Shown here: positions 47,995-59,969 of the stretch, piece by piece
Position numbering within the stretch: the first letter of the stretch is position 1
Layout of the letters: every line of letters begins with the position of its first letter
The notes under the pieces: model-generated
Told to the model about the DNA's origin: nothing
The model's database searches: none
What the model saw: the letters and a program-made list of their open reading frames with translations, nothing else
Program-made: the position numbers and the translations under genes
Assembly: GCA_029717555.1 (NCBI GenBank)
Contig: JAMDHS010000092.1
Location: 17,247-81,246, forward strand
Source: Peribolospora baueri
Lineage: Eukaryota; Basidiomycota; Peribolosporomycetes; Peribolosporales; Peribolosporaceae
Reading direction: 5' to 3'
Length of the DNA stretch: 64,000 bases

Positions 47995-50900
47995 ATGTCT
48001 TCACCCCCGCCTGATCTGCGTTACACGGTCGATGTTGACATGGTCGACACCGCAAACGAGCTCGACCAGCTCGGGGCGGTCCAAGGCTCAGGAAGCCGAG
48101 ACTCATCGCCCGCTCAGCTCGATCAAGCTTCTCAGGCAGGAAACGGACAAGTCGACGGCATTCGTTCCAGCTCTCCGCTGCACTTTCCCAGCTCTAGCCC
48201 GACGAAGAGTGTGAGAAGCAATGGTGCGCCAGTGCCCGGAGGTGAGCACAAAAACGCTTGTACTGCCATGCGTACACGGCGGGCTTATGATGACTGACTT
48301 TTCCTCATCTTCTTTGTTCTCAGGCACATCATCTCCTCTTCATTTTCCCTCGTCCTCTCCGTCCCGTCCGATGGGTACTCACACGCCTAGGAGATCGTCC
48401 AACCTCAACCCCGGTCGTGTACCAAGCTCCTCGCAACAAGCGCGAGCGAGCTACTTTTTCGACCCACCTTCAAGCTCTCGGAGCATTGGCGGGAGGAACG
48501 GCACTGGGCCTATCCTCATAAACAACAATGAGTCACTCTTCTTCCCTACGTGAGTGTGTAAGTATAGGACTGCCACTACGAGTGACAACGGGCTGACACT
48601 TTCTACTCGTCCGTATTCGGTATACTAGCTCCGGAGGATCCACACCTCGTCGTAACCGCCGTGGAGAGATCCACTCTTCCGCTCCTTCGAGCTCCCCCTC
48701 GATGCTCCGGCGAATGAGGCACGTTAATCGAGGCCAAGAAAGGCCCGGTACGACCTCCGATGCCATGGAAGAAGACGGCCTTCCTTCCATCGGCGAGCTT
48801 CCCAATGTGCATGCCGCTGCCGAAGAGGTTCACTCATCAGATGCGCCTTCACTTTCTCAAAATGGTGGTACAACTAGCGACGGAGCGGAGGACCCTGGCG
48901 CCGTGCGTCGAGTCATCTGGGGCACCAACGTCTCCATCAGCGACAGCATTGTCTCTTTCCGGTCTTTCCTTCGCGAATTCCGCTCCAAGTATCGTCGTGC
49001 CTATGACCGACAGGAGAGCGACCCGCCAGCTCGCCCTTTGCGTCCGGAAAACGACGAGGACTTAGTATATGAAGGGTATCTCCGTCGCATGCGCTGGACG
49101 AGTCAGACAAACCTCAACCTTGATGCAACCAATCTTCTCGCATTTCCGCCGACTAAGAAGCTGTACTACCAGCTTTGGAACTATCCTCAGGAGATTGTTC
49201 CCATCATGGACCAGGTCCTCAAGGACACAATGATCGAGCTCGGCTGGGAGGATAGAGACGCAGGTAAATTTTTCGCCGAGGGACAGCAGGGCACTCAAGA
49301 GGAGGCCGACGCCATGATCGAGGAGATGGAGGGCACCTTCTACAAGGTTCGACCTTTCGGCGGCAAGTCGATCAATATGCGCGACCTAAATCCTGGTGGT
49401 GGGTACTGCTTTATTGCTTCCCATACTGCGTCGCTTTCCGAAAGGTGCTGTTTATTCATCGCGTACGGATGTGTTTTTGCAATTAGACATCGACAAGCTG
49501 GTCACTATCCGCGGTCTTGTCATCCGCGCGACACCCATCATGCCGGACATGAAAATGGCTTTCTTCCGCTGCCTAGTGTGCAATCACACCCTCACGAGAG
49601 AGATCGATCGCGGTCGCATCGAAGAGCCAGACCGATGCCCTCGCGACGTGTGCAACTCGCAGGGCACGATCAACTTGATCCACAACCGTTGCGAGTTCAG
49701 CGATCGGCAGGTCATTAGGTTGCAAGAGACGCCCGGTTAGTAGCATCCCTTCGTGTTCTGTTCACAGGGATTTCGCAGATCTTGACAGTTGCTTCACTTC
49801 CTCCGTGCAGACGCCGTACCCGACGGACAGACGCCTCACACTGTCTCCCTCGTCGTCTATGACGAGCTGGTCGATCTTTCCAAGCCTGGTGACCGTATTG
49901 AAGTGACTGGCATCTTCCGCGGAACTCCCGTCCGCCCTAATCCGCGCCAGCGTACGATCAAGAGCTTATTCAAGACCTTTGTGGACGTCGTTCACATCAA
50001 GCGGGGGAATGTGAAGAGGGTCGGTTACGATCAATCGACTCGCGAGGATGGCGGTGTGGAGAGGTCTGTTGGCGTTGGCGGAGAGGAAGACGAGGCCGCT
50101 GAGGCTGAAGCAGCGCGAGCCATGGGCGCCGACGGCGTTCGGGTCGGCGGTGACAGCAGCGAGCTCGAGGCTAAGCTCGTGGAGATTTCAAAGCGAGCGG
50201 ACGTATACGACCTGCTTAGTCGAAGCCTGGCGCCCAGTATCTACGAGTTGGACGACGTCAAACGCGGTATTCTACTCCAGCTCTTTGGCGGATCCAACAA
50301 GAGCATCTCGCGAGGTGGTGGAAGTGGAGGGCCCCGCTATCGAGGCGATATCAACGTACTCCTTGTTGGTGACCCGGGTACGAGCAAGTCGCAGATTCTG
50401 CAGGTGAGACGAAGTTGTCGCGCTGCGAAATTTGCTTGCCGATCACAGCAGTTGCTCACTGTAACGCCCTCGCACGTTCCGGCATCAGTACGTACACAAG
50501 ATCGCCCCTCGCGGTATCTACACTTCCGGTAAAGGCTCGTCGGCCGTGGGGTTGACGGCCTACGTGACGCGCGACCCTGACACGAAGCAGCTCGTACTAG
50601 AGTCTGGCGCCCTCGTACTCAGCGATGGAGGAGTGTGCTGCATCGACGAGTTCGACAAGATGAGCGACGCTACCCGAAGCGTTCTTCACGAAGTCATGGT
50701 GAGCCTCCAATGAAACCTGGTCTAGTACTTGCATTTAGCTTGACAGCGTTTTTGCCTCGGTCAGGAGCAACAAACGGTGTCCATTGCCAAAGCTGGAATC
50801 ATCACCACTCTTAACGCTCGCACCTCGATCCTGGCCGCCGCCAATCCCGTCGGGTCGAGATACGACCCACGCCAGCCTATCACGCGCAACATTGACTTAC

Positions 50901-51791
50901 CTCCGACCCTGATTTCTAGGTTTGACTTGCTCTATCTGGTGCTCGACAAGATCGACGAGGCGAATGACCGCAGATTGGCGAAGCACTTGGTTGGATTGTA
51001 TCTCGAAGACAGAATGGAGACTGGAGGCACTGACATTCTGGTGAGCCCCTATATCGTTGAAGCGACTCCACATCTCTGATGGCAGACAATTAACGCGTTC
51101 CTCCCGAATCTTGTTTCTGCAGCCTCTCGAAACGCTGACCGCGTACATCTCGCACGCTCGAACGCGCATCTACCCGATGCTTACTGAGGGCGCCTCGAAC
51201 GCCCTCGTTTCCGCTTACGTCCAGCTACGGAAGGTGGGCGAGGACCCCCGATCGGCAGAGCGGCGGATCACGGCGACGACTCGACAGCTGGAGAGCATGA
51301 TCCGCCTCAGCGAGGCTCATGCAAGGATGCGGTTCAGCGACACGGTCGATGTCCAAGACGTTGAAGAAGCGAGCCGACTCCTCCGCAGTGCCATCCAAGA
51401 GGCCGCCACAGATCCTATCAGTGAGCTTATTTGCCGTTCTATAACCGACTGTGTCTTGCAGGAACGTTTCGCTGACTGCTTGAATTCTTCGCTTCCCACC
51501 CGTCCAGCCGGTGCTATCGACCTCGACCTCATCAACACGGGTCACTCTCTCCATCAGCGCAAGATGCGCGGCGACCTGCGTCGCGAGGTGCTCAACCTGC
51601 TAGACTCGCCCGAGCACGCCGGCGCGAGGGGTATCCGGTATGCCGAGCTGGTCAAGGCGCTCGAGACACAGAGCTCCATCCCGCTTGACGTGCAAGAGCT
51701 CGGGGAGATAGTCAAGGCCCTCGAGGGAGAGGGGCTCGTCAAAGTCAGCGGAGAAAGGGACAGGAGGATGATCAGGAGGATTACCGGTTAA
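47995..51791 (+). CDS. MCM4: MCM4 replicative helicase subunit
   Basis: A multi-exon gene encoding a protein of roughly 950-1000 aa. MCM4 is part of the CMG helicase that unwinds DNA at replication forks. The N-terminus is Ser/Pro-rich with many SP/TP sites (SSSPTKS, SSSPSRP), matching the CDK/DDK-regulated tail of Mcm4. The zinc motif reads FFRCLVCNH ... DRCPRDVC. The AAA+ core shows Walker [10 protein letters not shown], a post-Walker [15 protein letters not shown], Walker [10 protein letters not shown], sensor 1 [10 protein letters not shown], and arginine finger [14 protein letters not shown] winged-helix-like C-terminus follows to the stop at 51789-51791. Introns fall at about 48242, 48550, 49399, 49738, 50404, 50699, 51040 and 51421. 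The start at 47995 follows CAGG and is the first ATG of the frame. Confidence 0.96.
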
Positions 51792-52029
51792 GTCGAATGG
51801 CTCGACGACGACCGCTCGCGCAAGACGACGACAAAGGTCCTCCGCGCCTTATACCATGGTTCTTTCCCTTTTCTCTTCGGTCGATTGTGTAAACTAGCTT
51901 TGACCGATGTGTCTCCGCGCGCATGATAATACCGTCTATTGCTTCCGGACTCTTGTCTCTTCGAAGGACCAACGTCTTACGTCGTCTAGAAGTGCACCTG
52001 TCGACGGTAGCGTCATGCAGGCTTTTGGA

Positions 52030-52931
52030 TTATTTTGTTGATGGCATGGCGTATAGTTGCGTGTACATCCGCACGAGAGAATTGTATGCCACCATGTCAC
52101 CGGTTCGAAGCAGATTGGCTGGAGTAAGACAAAGAAAAGGGGCACAGGATGGGAAGGTGCGCATGGGGCCGAAGCACACCTAACCTAGTCAGTCAGTTCG
52201 TTGAACAGACGTCTGGAATAAAACAGATACGCTTTGTGCACGCTGGAGACGAGCGAAGGAGGGAGGGCAAACACGCACCAGCATCCACGTTCAATGGACT
52301 GCTCGCCTCTGGACTCTCTAGCAGGGCAACCACTGCCGTACATGCGGAGGAGAGAGTCCAAGCGGGAGACCATTGCGACTTGAGAACGTCGAGGCAGACC
52401 TCACCAGTCTGAGCGTGATGTTAACGTGGTTGAAGGGGTGCGGAGTGAGCGGAATATGGAGGGCCAACGCCGAAGAATTGACGGGAAAAGAGAGAAAGAA
52501 GCATCAACAAGGGAGGGCGGTTTGGGTCTGAGTTCACCTTCCAATGAATGTTAGGATGGAATACCCGCGTCCGGAAGTGCATAACGGGTGGTGCTATCGG
52601 ATAGTTGCTGGGGATTTGGATGGAGAGCTCAAAGGCGCCACCTGCTCGGTTCGGACCCAGACCTGCGGGTCAGCTAACGAGAGCTACTCTTCTTTCCAAA
52701 GCCGTCTCATTTTGCCTCCCAGCCTATGTCCAGCTCACCTTCGTATCCCTCCCCAACGCCCTTCACCCTCGCATACCACTCGAACAGGTCCCCTCCGTCA
52801 ACGTCCCAAGGCCTCAGCTCCAGCACGTCCGGGTTGGCATGTCGCCCGCCTGCCTCAGCTTGAATTGAGGCGTGCTCCTTGAGCAGCCGTCGCATCGCCT
52901 GTTGGGACGGACCTGGTGTGAACGGCGGCAT
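52030..52931 (-). CDS. PEX4: Peroxisomal ubiquitin-conjugating enzyme (Pex4/Ubc10 type)
   Basis: Four exons (52931-52739, 52662-52538, 52408-52279, 52118-52030) give 178 aa, a single UBC fold. The visible E2 features are RRLLKEHASIQ, DLFEWYARVKG, FELSIQIPSNYPIAPP, the HPN box in FHPNIHWK, the active-site cysteine in TGEVCLDVLK, and QWSPAWTLSSACTAVVALL. The C-terminal exon reads ANLLRTGDMVAYNSLVRMYT, which fits Pex4. In the family, Pex4 monoubiquitinates the PTS1 receptor Pex5 for recycling at the peroxisome. The last intron (52119-52278, 160 nt) is longer than usual and was chosen because other acceptors in it give early stops or a truncated C-terminus. The start is the second in-frame ATG (MPPFTPGPSQQAM); an upstream ATG at 53114 would add residues unlike an E2 N-terminus. 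The Pex4 subtype is inference; the E2 fold is secure. Confidence 0.82.
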
Positions 52932-53181
52932 GGCGGTTTCAGGGTCGAACGTGCATTCACGGAATGCTGGTTGAATTGTGGAGTGATCGAGGATGGATCC
53001 GGTCCGGAGAGCAGCCGGGTGCGGATCGAGTAGCGTCACGTGCGCGGACGCGGGTCGCGTAGAATGGCGCGTGTCGATGCGCATGCCCGGACTTGGACAA
53101 GAATGGAGAGGCACATCACCTCCGCCTTGCCCTCGTCAAAGACTTCACGGCTCCTGTATATAGGACCATCGCCTTGCCGGG
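52932..53181. promoter_or_regulatory. Shared divergent promoter of PEX4-like gene and CHK1
   Basis: 250 bp between the two start codons. It contains a CACGTG E-box at about 53037-53042. No exact ACGCGT was seen. Confidence 0.4.
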
Positions 53182-55842
53182 ATGCCCGCCCCCATGTCGT
53201 CGATGGGTCTGCGCTACCCGGAAGTGCTGGGTTACAAGCTGACGGAACAGATCGGTGGTGGCGGCTTCAGCAGGTGAGAGAGAATAAGGGCAAGATGAAC
53301 CCTCTTCTAGCCCCGTCCGTGCTACGAGCGCTCGCTGACGGCCGCTTCGTCGCCGCCCGTACATTCCAGGGTGTTTCACGCCATAAATGTGTCCCAACAA
53401 CTTGAGGCCGCCATTAAGGTCATCTCCCTTCCTTCTTTCCAGGCCAAGTCCTCCAAACCGGCCGTCGACAAGCGCACGCTGCTCAAAGAGGCACAGATCC
53501 ACGGCTCACTCAAACACCTCAACGTGCTCGAGTTTGTCGGATATGAGGAGCATGACGAGGCGAAAAGTGCGGCGCGGCGCACCGTGCCCGGCTTTTACAT
53601 CGTCTTGGAGTTCGCCGCCGGAGGCGACTTGTTTGACAAGATAGGTAAGTTCATGTCCATTATGCAGCGATGGACTCAGTGAGTTGATTCGTTGCTGTAT
53701 CTACCGTTCCGTTTCAGCTCCGGACTTTGGCGTTTCGGAAGATCTGGCCCACTTCTACTTCACCCAACTGATCGCGGGCTTGGTAAGTCACTGTTCGTCA
53801 CATGCGCATGTTCAGGTGGACATGCTCGATTGACCCGATCAGTTCGCCTTTCATTCATTTGCGACAGAGCTTCGTTCATGGCCAAGGAATCTGTCATCGG
53901 GACCTCAAGCCCGAGAACTTGCTCCTTGATCGAGACGGTGGGTTTGAAGTGGTCTCCTCTCACCTCTATGTCCTGCTCTCTCACTCGTCCATGCATCCCC
54001 CATTCTCTCCGTCTCTTGCTGGCAGGCAATCTCAAGATTGCCGACTTTGGCCTGTGCAGCGTGTTTCGATACAAAGGCCAGGAGCGGGCGTTGAGCGGAG
54101 CATGTGGGAGCTTGCCGTATATCGCACCAGAGGTTTGTTTGCAGTCCACAAGGACGCTACGATTTGTTCAGATCTGATCGACCGCACCACATGTCTCTGC
54201 CATTGACCAGATGAACGGTAAACCGTACAGGGCCGAGCCAGTCGATGTGAGTTGGGCCCATATGTGTCTGATTGTGCTGGACACTCACCGTACATTGCAC
54301 CTTGCTCCAGGTATGGTCGTCTGGCGTAGTCCTGTTCGCGATGCTGGTCGGGAGTGAGTGACGCCGAACTGGGTTCCTTCGCTTTATATAGACGCTACAT
54401 TCCATCTTTGATCTTTCTTGCCGCCATCGACCCCTTGCAGACACACCATGGGACGAGCCAACAAAACGCTCTCCCGAGTTTCGCGAGTTCCTCACGGGCC
54501 GCATTTTGCGTCAAGGCCCTTGGACGCGGATACCGAGGGACGCCCTATGTTAGCTAAACGACCTTTCTATGCCATGTGCCCGGCTTCGAACTGACGTTCA
54601 CCTCATCTGTGTGCCGCTTGGCTCAGCTCTTCTGACGAAGACGTTACAGGTTAAACCTGAAGAGCGAATACGGATTAGTGACATCGAGAAACATCGGTGG
54701 TTTAGACGGTCAGTAAAGCCGCTCAGTTCGTCTATCGCGTCGTCTCCCCTTCCTCACGAGGTTTTCTTGCTTGGACACTCTAGGGAGAATCCGCTCTTGG
54801 CTCCGGATGGCCGCTGCAGCGACCCCGTCAGTCTGGCCGGCAAGCTGATGGAAGGCTTGGTCGTGTCTGGAGATCTGCAAACGTCGCGAGCAAAGATTCC
54901 CGATACGTGAGTTGGGAAACAGTTGATGCGATTATAGTGAGGAAGAGGGAAGTAGATTTGGATCAGCTCATGCCAATATTCTTTCTTTTGCCCACTCTTT
55001 CGCAGCATCTCCTACTCGCAACCAGAAAACATGGCCCGCCAGACCCTCTTGCTTGGTGATGTGTCCAATAACTTCGCACCCGCGTCGTCGGCTGCGCCAG
55101 CTTTGAGCGACCGGAAGGGTGTGCCGGCATTATCGCAACCGTTCTTGGACGAGAGCAGCGGATACGGTCACAGTCAGTTTACGCAAGCTGTCAACCTCTT
55201 TGTGGGTGTTTTGTCATTACCTTTGACCTGACGCTTCTGCGCGCCGGCTCGCTTTCTGACGCTCACGCACGGCCTTCCTTCTCATTCCTGCACCGACAGT
55301 CTCAGTGGTCATCCAACTTAGCCCCGTCCTCCCGGCACAGGCTGAACCCTCACCTGACGCGCTTCTTCAGCTCCCACCAGCCTTCGGTCCTTCTCCCCGC
55401 ACTGGTCGAAGCACTCACGGAGCTGGCCGTACAGAACGCCGTCGAGCCTCTGGGCGACGACCTTCCCGTTGAGGATGACCAGGAGTACGTACACGAAGGC
55501 GATGACTCGATGGACCTGGATGGCAACGGCCACGAGGGGGCTATCAAGCGTAGCGGCAGTGACGCGAGCCTTTCTGGCTCGGTGGGGTCCGTCGGCTCAC
55601 GGATCAGGGTGGGAACGGTGGACTCGCGCAAATGCACCCTCAAAGGCGAGATTCGCATCGAACGGCTACGACACAGCGACCTGCGTGCCCCTTCTTCTGT
55701 CGGCGCTGGCGCGGACGACGGCGGGCAGGGCGGTTCGCTGGTACTATGGAGGAGGAGCAAGGGAAGTCCCTTGGAATGGAGACGACTTTTCAGGGCGGTA
55801 GTCAAGTCGGGCGGAGTAAGGGAACTGTTGGAGGCCGCTTGA
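53182..55842 (+). CDS. CHK1: Checkpoint kinase Chk1
   Basis: A gene of about ten exons. The N-terminal kinase domain has the glycine loop EQIGGGGFSRVFHA, the ATP lysine in AAIKVISL, LEFAAGGDLFDKIAP, the catalytic loop GICHRDLKPENLLLD, ADFGLCSVFRYKG, the activation segment CGSLPYIAPEMNGKPY, DVWSSGVVLFAMLVGNTPWDEP, and PEERIRISDIEKHRWF. The RALSGACGSLPYIAPE stretch and the FDKIAPD linker are characteristic of Chk1. After the kinase come SQ motifs (YSQPEN, LSQPFL, HSQFTQ, FSQWSS) that could be ATR-family phosphorylation sites, and a C-terminal regulatory KA1-like region ending SGGVRELLEAA. The first ATG at 53182 was used; a second in-frame ATG lies at 53194. Chk1 delays mitosis after replication stress or DNA damage. 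Confidence 0.9.
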
Positions 55843-56147
55843 CATTCCTAATCGATGCGAATCCGAGTTGTATTTTTTGCTATGCTTCCTTCTTCATAAT
55901 GTATACGTTGAGGCGCTCACTGTGAGTGGGGAATATACGAGCGCTTCCTCCGTCGTGCTCTCCTTCTCTTGTCCATTCGTACTCCTTCCACCAGCTTCCT
56001 GCCTCTGCAAACTCTATTTCTCGTCCCTCTCCACGAGCTCATGGCCATTGCCGTCCACGTGATGATCGAACGTCTCGACTATCGTGTGACTTGAGAATCG
56101 TCTTGCGCGCTACGTCTTCTCACTCCACCCCACTCACCACAGCCAGG
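55843..56147. other. Intergenic between CHK1 and PQ-loop gene
   Basis: About 305 bp holding the CHK1 3' flank and the promoter of the next gene. Nothing else is seen. Confidence 0.4.
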
Positions 56148-57467
56148 ATGGGGTTTCTCTCAACCGTCGCCTCCGCCGCAATGGGTATGTGCGCCGATCT
56201 GATCTGGTATGACGGCTACTGTCGTGCTGGGGAGCGAGCCGAGTCTGACGCACCGCGTCGTTCGTCTCATTTCACATCTCGGTGGTGATCGAACGGACCT
56301 GTAGCGGTAGGCGCTCCGCTGGTATACGTTGATCAAATGCTGAGCATCAAAAGGAAAAGGGACTCTTCCGGGTTCAGCATGGGTGAGCTTTTGAGACCTG
56401 TAACAAAGGAGAAGGAGCGGCTGGCCTCCTCTCAGAAGGAAGGGCGCTTGGCCCTACACGTCTTTCCGACCTTGGTGAGGGGCCCCATCTGACTCTGGCC
56501 GTTGGCCTGTCTACACGCCGCAAACAGACGTGTCTGCCGTCCTTCTCTTTGCCAACATCACGCGGTGCTTTTACTGGCTTGGCGAGCGATTCGAGCTGGG
56601 TGAGCCGAGAAGCTCTGTGTGCTCAGCACTATCATGCACCGCACCGTCTCGTGCGCATGTGAACGGCGAAGCTCATCGTAATTTTGGTCGTCATGCCAGC
56701 GCTCCTTATCCAATCGCTCCTCATGATTCTCATGCAGCTCATCCTCCTTTACCTCTGCGTCCTCTACCGGCCTGTTTACTATTCCGCCTCCGTCCTTCCC
56801 TCAGACGAAGAACCCCTCCCTTCTGTTGATCTCGCGGCAACGGCAGATGCCGAAGACGCGATCGAGCCGCGTCCCTCTACCACCCATCGACCCTTTGCCT
56901 TCTGGCAGTGGCTCGAATACGGAAAATACTTGGAGGTACTTGCAGCATACGTGATGATCATGTTTGTGCTCTACCTCGTGCTCGGTGGGATGGGTTGGTA
57001 TATACAGCTGTTGGGAATTTTCGCGCTGGGAATGGAGAGTACTTTGCCCATCCCTCAGTTGATCAGGTGAGCGAGCCGGCGGTGTTGATGCAGGGAGCAT
57101 GTCCAATGGACGAGCGACTGACGTGCTCACACCCGTACGATGGTATGGTCCACTCTCCATCCATCTCGCGCCCAGCAACTTCCGACGCAAGAGCTTGGAA
57201 GGCTTCCGACTCTCCGTTCTCGCCGGCTGGCTTTTCGGCGACGCCTTCAAGGCGGTCTACTTCTTCCTCCAGCCGAACAACTCTGTTTGGTTCAAGGTGT
57301 CCGCTTGTTTTCTTTTGAGCGTCGACATCGCCGTCGCCGTTCAGGCTTTCCTGTACCGTCATAACGCGCCCGTCGGCGCATTGAACCTGGACGCTGGTTC
57401 CACGCGGCAGGAGGAGGAAGGACTCGTCCACGAAGGACCAGACTTCCAATTAGGCGAGGATGACTGA
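56148..57467 (+). CDS. PQ-loop repeat membrane protein (SLC66A2/PQLC1 or yeast Any1 type)
   Basis: Five exons are joined in frame: MGFLSTVASAAMAVGAPLVY, then VDQMLSIKRKRDSSGFSM, DVSAVLLFANITRCFYWLGE (RFEL follows), ALLIQSLLMILMQLILLYLC, a polar loop, GKYLEVLAAYVMIMFVLYLV, and finally SNFRRKSLEGFRLSVLAGWL (FGDAFKAVYFF follows). The paired repeats, each with KR/RKS-x-GFS/EGF followed by helices, are PQ-loop-like, and the ANITRxFYWLGxRFEL segment is characteristic of the PQLC1/Any1 branch. Yeast Any1 sits in Golgi/endosomes and affects phospholipid asymmetry with flippases. That role here is inference. The C-terminus is an acidic cytosolic tail. Confidence 0.78.
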
Positions 57468-57996
57468 TGGTGGTCGAGCGGGTCCTTATTTATTCTCTGC
57501 TCAAAAGGCTGCCGTTGTGTCCTGTACCGTTCTGTATGACAGAAAATCCACTATACCGTTTTGCAAGCCGAGCGAAGGAGAACGACGGAGATCCCAAGAA
57601 GTCTGACCTTGTTTGCCAGTTCTTCTATTGAGCTTGCGCGTTCGTGACGTTTGCAAACCCGTTGGTTCCGGTTGGTTGGCCGTGCGGACGACGACCCTCG
57701 CGGTGACACGACCCGATCACAATCTTATCGCGACCTTCGCGGTACAGGCTAACATCGTTCGTTCACCTTGATGGAGGCCCGACGGCCGCGAGCTAGGAGA
57801 GGAGCGACGAAGGACCCAACCACATCGAGGGTCGCAACGGTCACGACAGACGACCATGACGGTTGCCCGATCTAACGGTCCGAGTGCTCTGCTAGAACGA
57901 TAAAGGTGGAGCGGATGGAGCGACGATCGCGGACGACGGTGCAACGTCCCTCTCTTCCATCATAACACCCCTCCCCCCTAGAGCAAAAGTCTCGAC
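57468..57996. other. Intergenic between PQ-loop gene and F-box-like gene
   Basis: About 530 bp. No gene or structured RNA was recognised. Confidence 0.4.
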
Positions 57997-59969
57997 ATGA
58001 TGACGACGTAAGTCTGGGCCGCGACGGTGTCGCTGGAAGCCCCCCTTGGCGCGGATCGGCCTGGACTGACATTGTCGTGACCTCTGCGGCCAACTCAGCC
58101 TTTCCACGCTCACCTACGACGTCCTAGCTCTCCTTCCGGCCTACCTCGATCCTCTCTCCCTCTCCTCCCTCTCCCTCACCAGCAAGACACTCCGAAACGT
58201 GTCTTTGCCGCCCTTGGATGCTAGGGCGGAGACGCACGACACGTGGAGCTTTGTCTCCCTCGTCACCAAGCTCCATCGGGAGCGGTTGCTAATGGAGGAA
58301 GGGGAGGAGGGCGGGGCGAAACGGACAGAAGGCGATGGCAGAGGTGGGACGTCGGGGCCGAAATACTGTGTGGGCCACTGCACGGCGGCGAGAGCGGCAC
58401 TTCCTGGTGGTCAGGGCTTCAAGACTACGAGACGCGAAAGCGACGTCGACGGAGGGCGCCCTGACGGTGGTGCCACGGAGGCCCGCGGCCTTTCCTCCGT
58501 CGTCCCTGACGGGTGGCCAGCGACCACGCAATTCCGCGAGCGGAGGACTACGCGAGGGGCCAAGCTCCGTCTCCTTCGCTGTGCCGGCGTGGAGATGTGG
58601 GGGCGAGGGGTGGCCGGGGTGGGCTTTGTGGATCAGAACATGATGGGGACACTGAGCGAGGCGGTACCTGAATTGCGGGTGAGCCTCGACAGACTGGTCG
58701 CACATGCGTGGCAGGGGGCCTCACGATGCTCGCGACTTGTTCCTCCCATCGTCTGCTCTTTGCGCGTGCGACACCTCTGCAGGAACTAGAGTTCATCGAC
58801 ACGACGCTCCCCTGCCGGCTTTTCGAGCCCCTCCTCGTCAAACTACCGCGGCTCACGTCTTTAGTGCTTTCGGGTCCTCACCTCGACGCGAGCGCTTTCG
58901 CATCCCTTCTCTCCCTTCCCAACGTCCAACGCACGCTCCGGCACCTGGACGTGAGCGGCGTCAAGACGTGCGCGCACTGCAAGGGCGTCGAGGGCGTGCG
59001 AACGGCAAAGGAAGAGTTGGCGACAGCGCTGGCGGGTCTGGGAGGACTGAAGAGTCTCAAAGTCACCGGGAGTAGGGCTTTCGGAAAGGCGGAGGGGGAG
59101 GTGTGGCAGGAAGAGTTGCTAGCGAGGCTGGTGGCCCTCGGACGTTCGTCGGCGGCCGCTCCTTTCCGCCTTGACTCGCTCTCCATCCACCGCGTCCCCT
59201 GTAGTGGACCTGCGCTAGCCGCCTTTCTATCGTCGCCGGCTTGCGACGACCTAACCTACCTCTCATTGGGCGGGTTGAAGCGAGTCAAGGCACATCACCT
59301 GTTTGGCGCTCTTTCGTCTCACCGATCGGCGAAGGCGAAGGCGAACGCGCGACCGTTGGAGCTCGAACTGGACGGGAGACTGGTGGGCGGCACGGAAGGT
59401 GGAAGGTGCGTTCTCGACGACGACGTCCGTCACAGAACGGTCAGCCTGAGGCTGTTCGAGCCGAAGGAGGAGCAACAAGGTCTCCTCGACTGCTTGCGGC
59501 TACGAGCCGGCGAATGGCCCTGGCTCCGGCGCCTCGTCGTGCTGCCTCGGCTGAGCGAGCTTGAGATGATGACGACGGTCGGCGTTCCTTGTGCGTTCGA
59601 CGACGTCGACGCCGTACGAGGGTACGAGCGACTGCTGGAGACGGCTCTCGAGGAAGGAGACTTTGCCGCCGGTAGGGTCGACGTACGCATCGGCGACGAA
59701 CGTTGGAAGGAGTGTCTGTATCGTAAGGCGAGGCTGGAGGAGTGGAAGCGGGAGAAAGCAGGTGAGCAGGAGCAGGGGCGAGAGGAGGAGGCGGAGGAAG
59801 CGGGTCCGGGAGAGGTGTCAGAGGCGATGGCCGACATGATGCGCATCGCACGAGAGAGGTGAGTGCCGGGATGCCTCCGTCCAACTCCCGTCAGGTCGAC
59901 TGGCTGATCTTTTACTTTCTCCCCCGCCTCCATTGCTCGGAAAGGAACATCACCGTCATCTTTGCCTAG
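57997..59969 (+). CDS. F-box-like/leucine-rich hypothetical protein
   Basis: Four exons (57997-58007, 58099-58678, 58783-59858, 59945-59969) give about 563 aa. The first exon is 11 nt (MMTT start). The N-terminus TLTYDVLALLPAYLDPLSLS and SLSLTSKTLRNV resembles a short F-box, which would link a substrate to an SCF ubiquitin ligase. The middle holds Leu-rich units (LEFIDTTLPCRLFEPLLVKL, LTSLVLSGPHL, LRHLDVSGVK, LKSLKVTGSR, LTYLSLGGLK) like irregular LRRs. The C-terminus is a charged helix (RKARLEEWKREKAGEQEQG). If the final intron is not used, the protein ends three codons after 59853. The substrate is unknown, and the F-box call is tentative because the motif is weak. Confidence 0.65.

Noticed and set aside
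52119-52278. Short C-terminal exon ending in an early stop (DVCSTN) for the E2 gene
   Set aside because: It loses the final helix. Extending the intron to the CTCCAG acceptor gives ANLLRTGDMVAYNSLVRMYT, as in Pex4 proteins.
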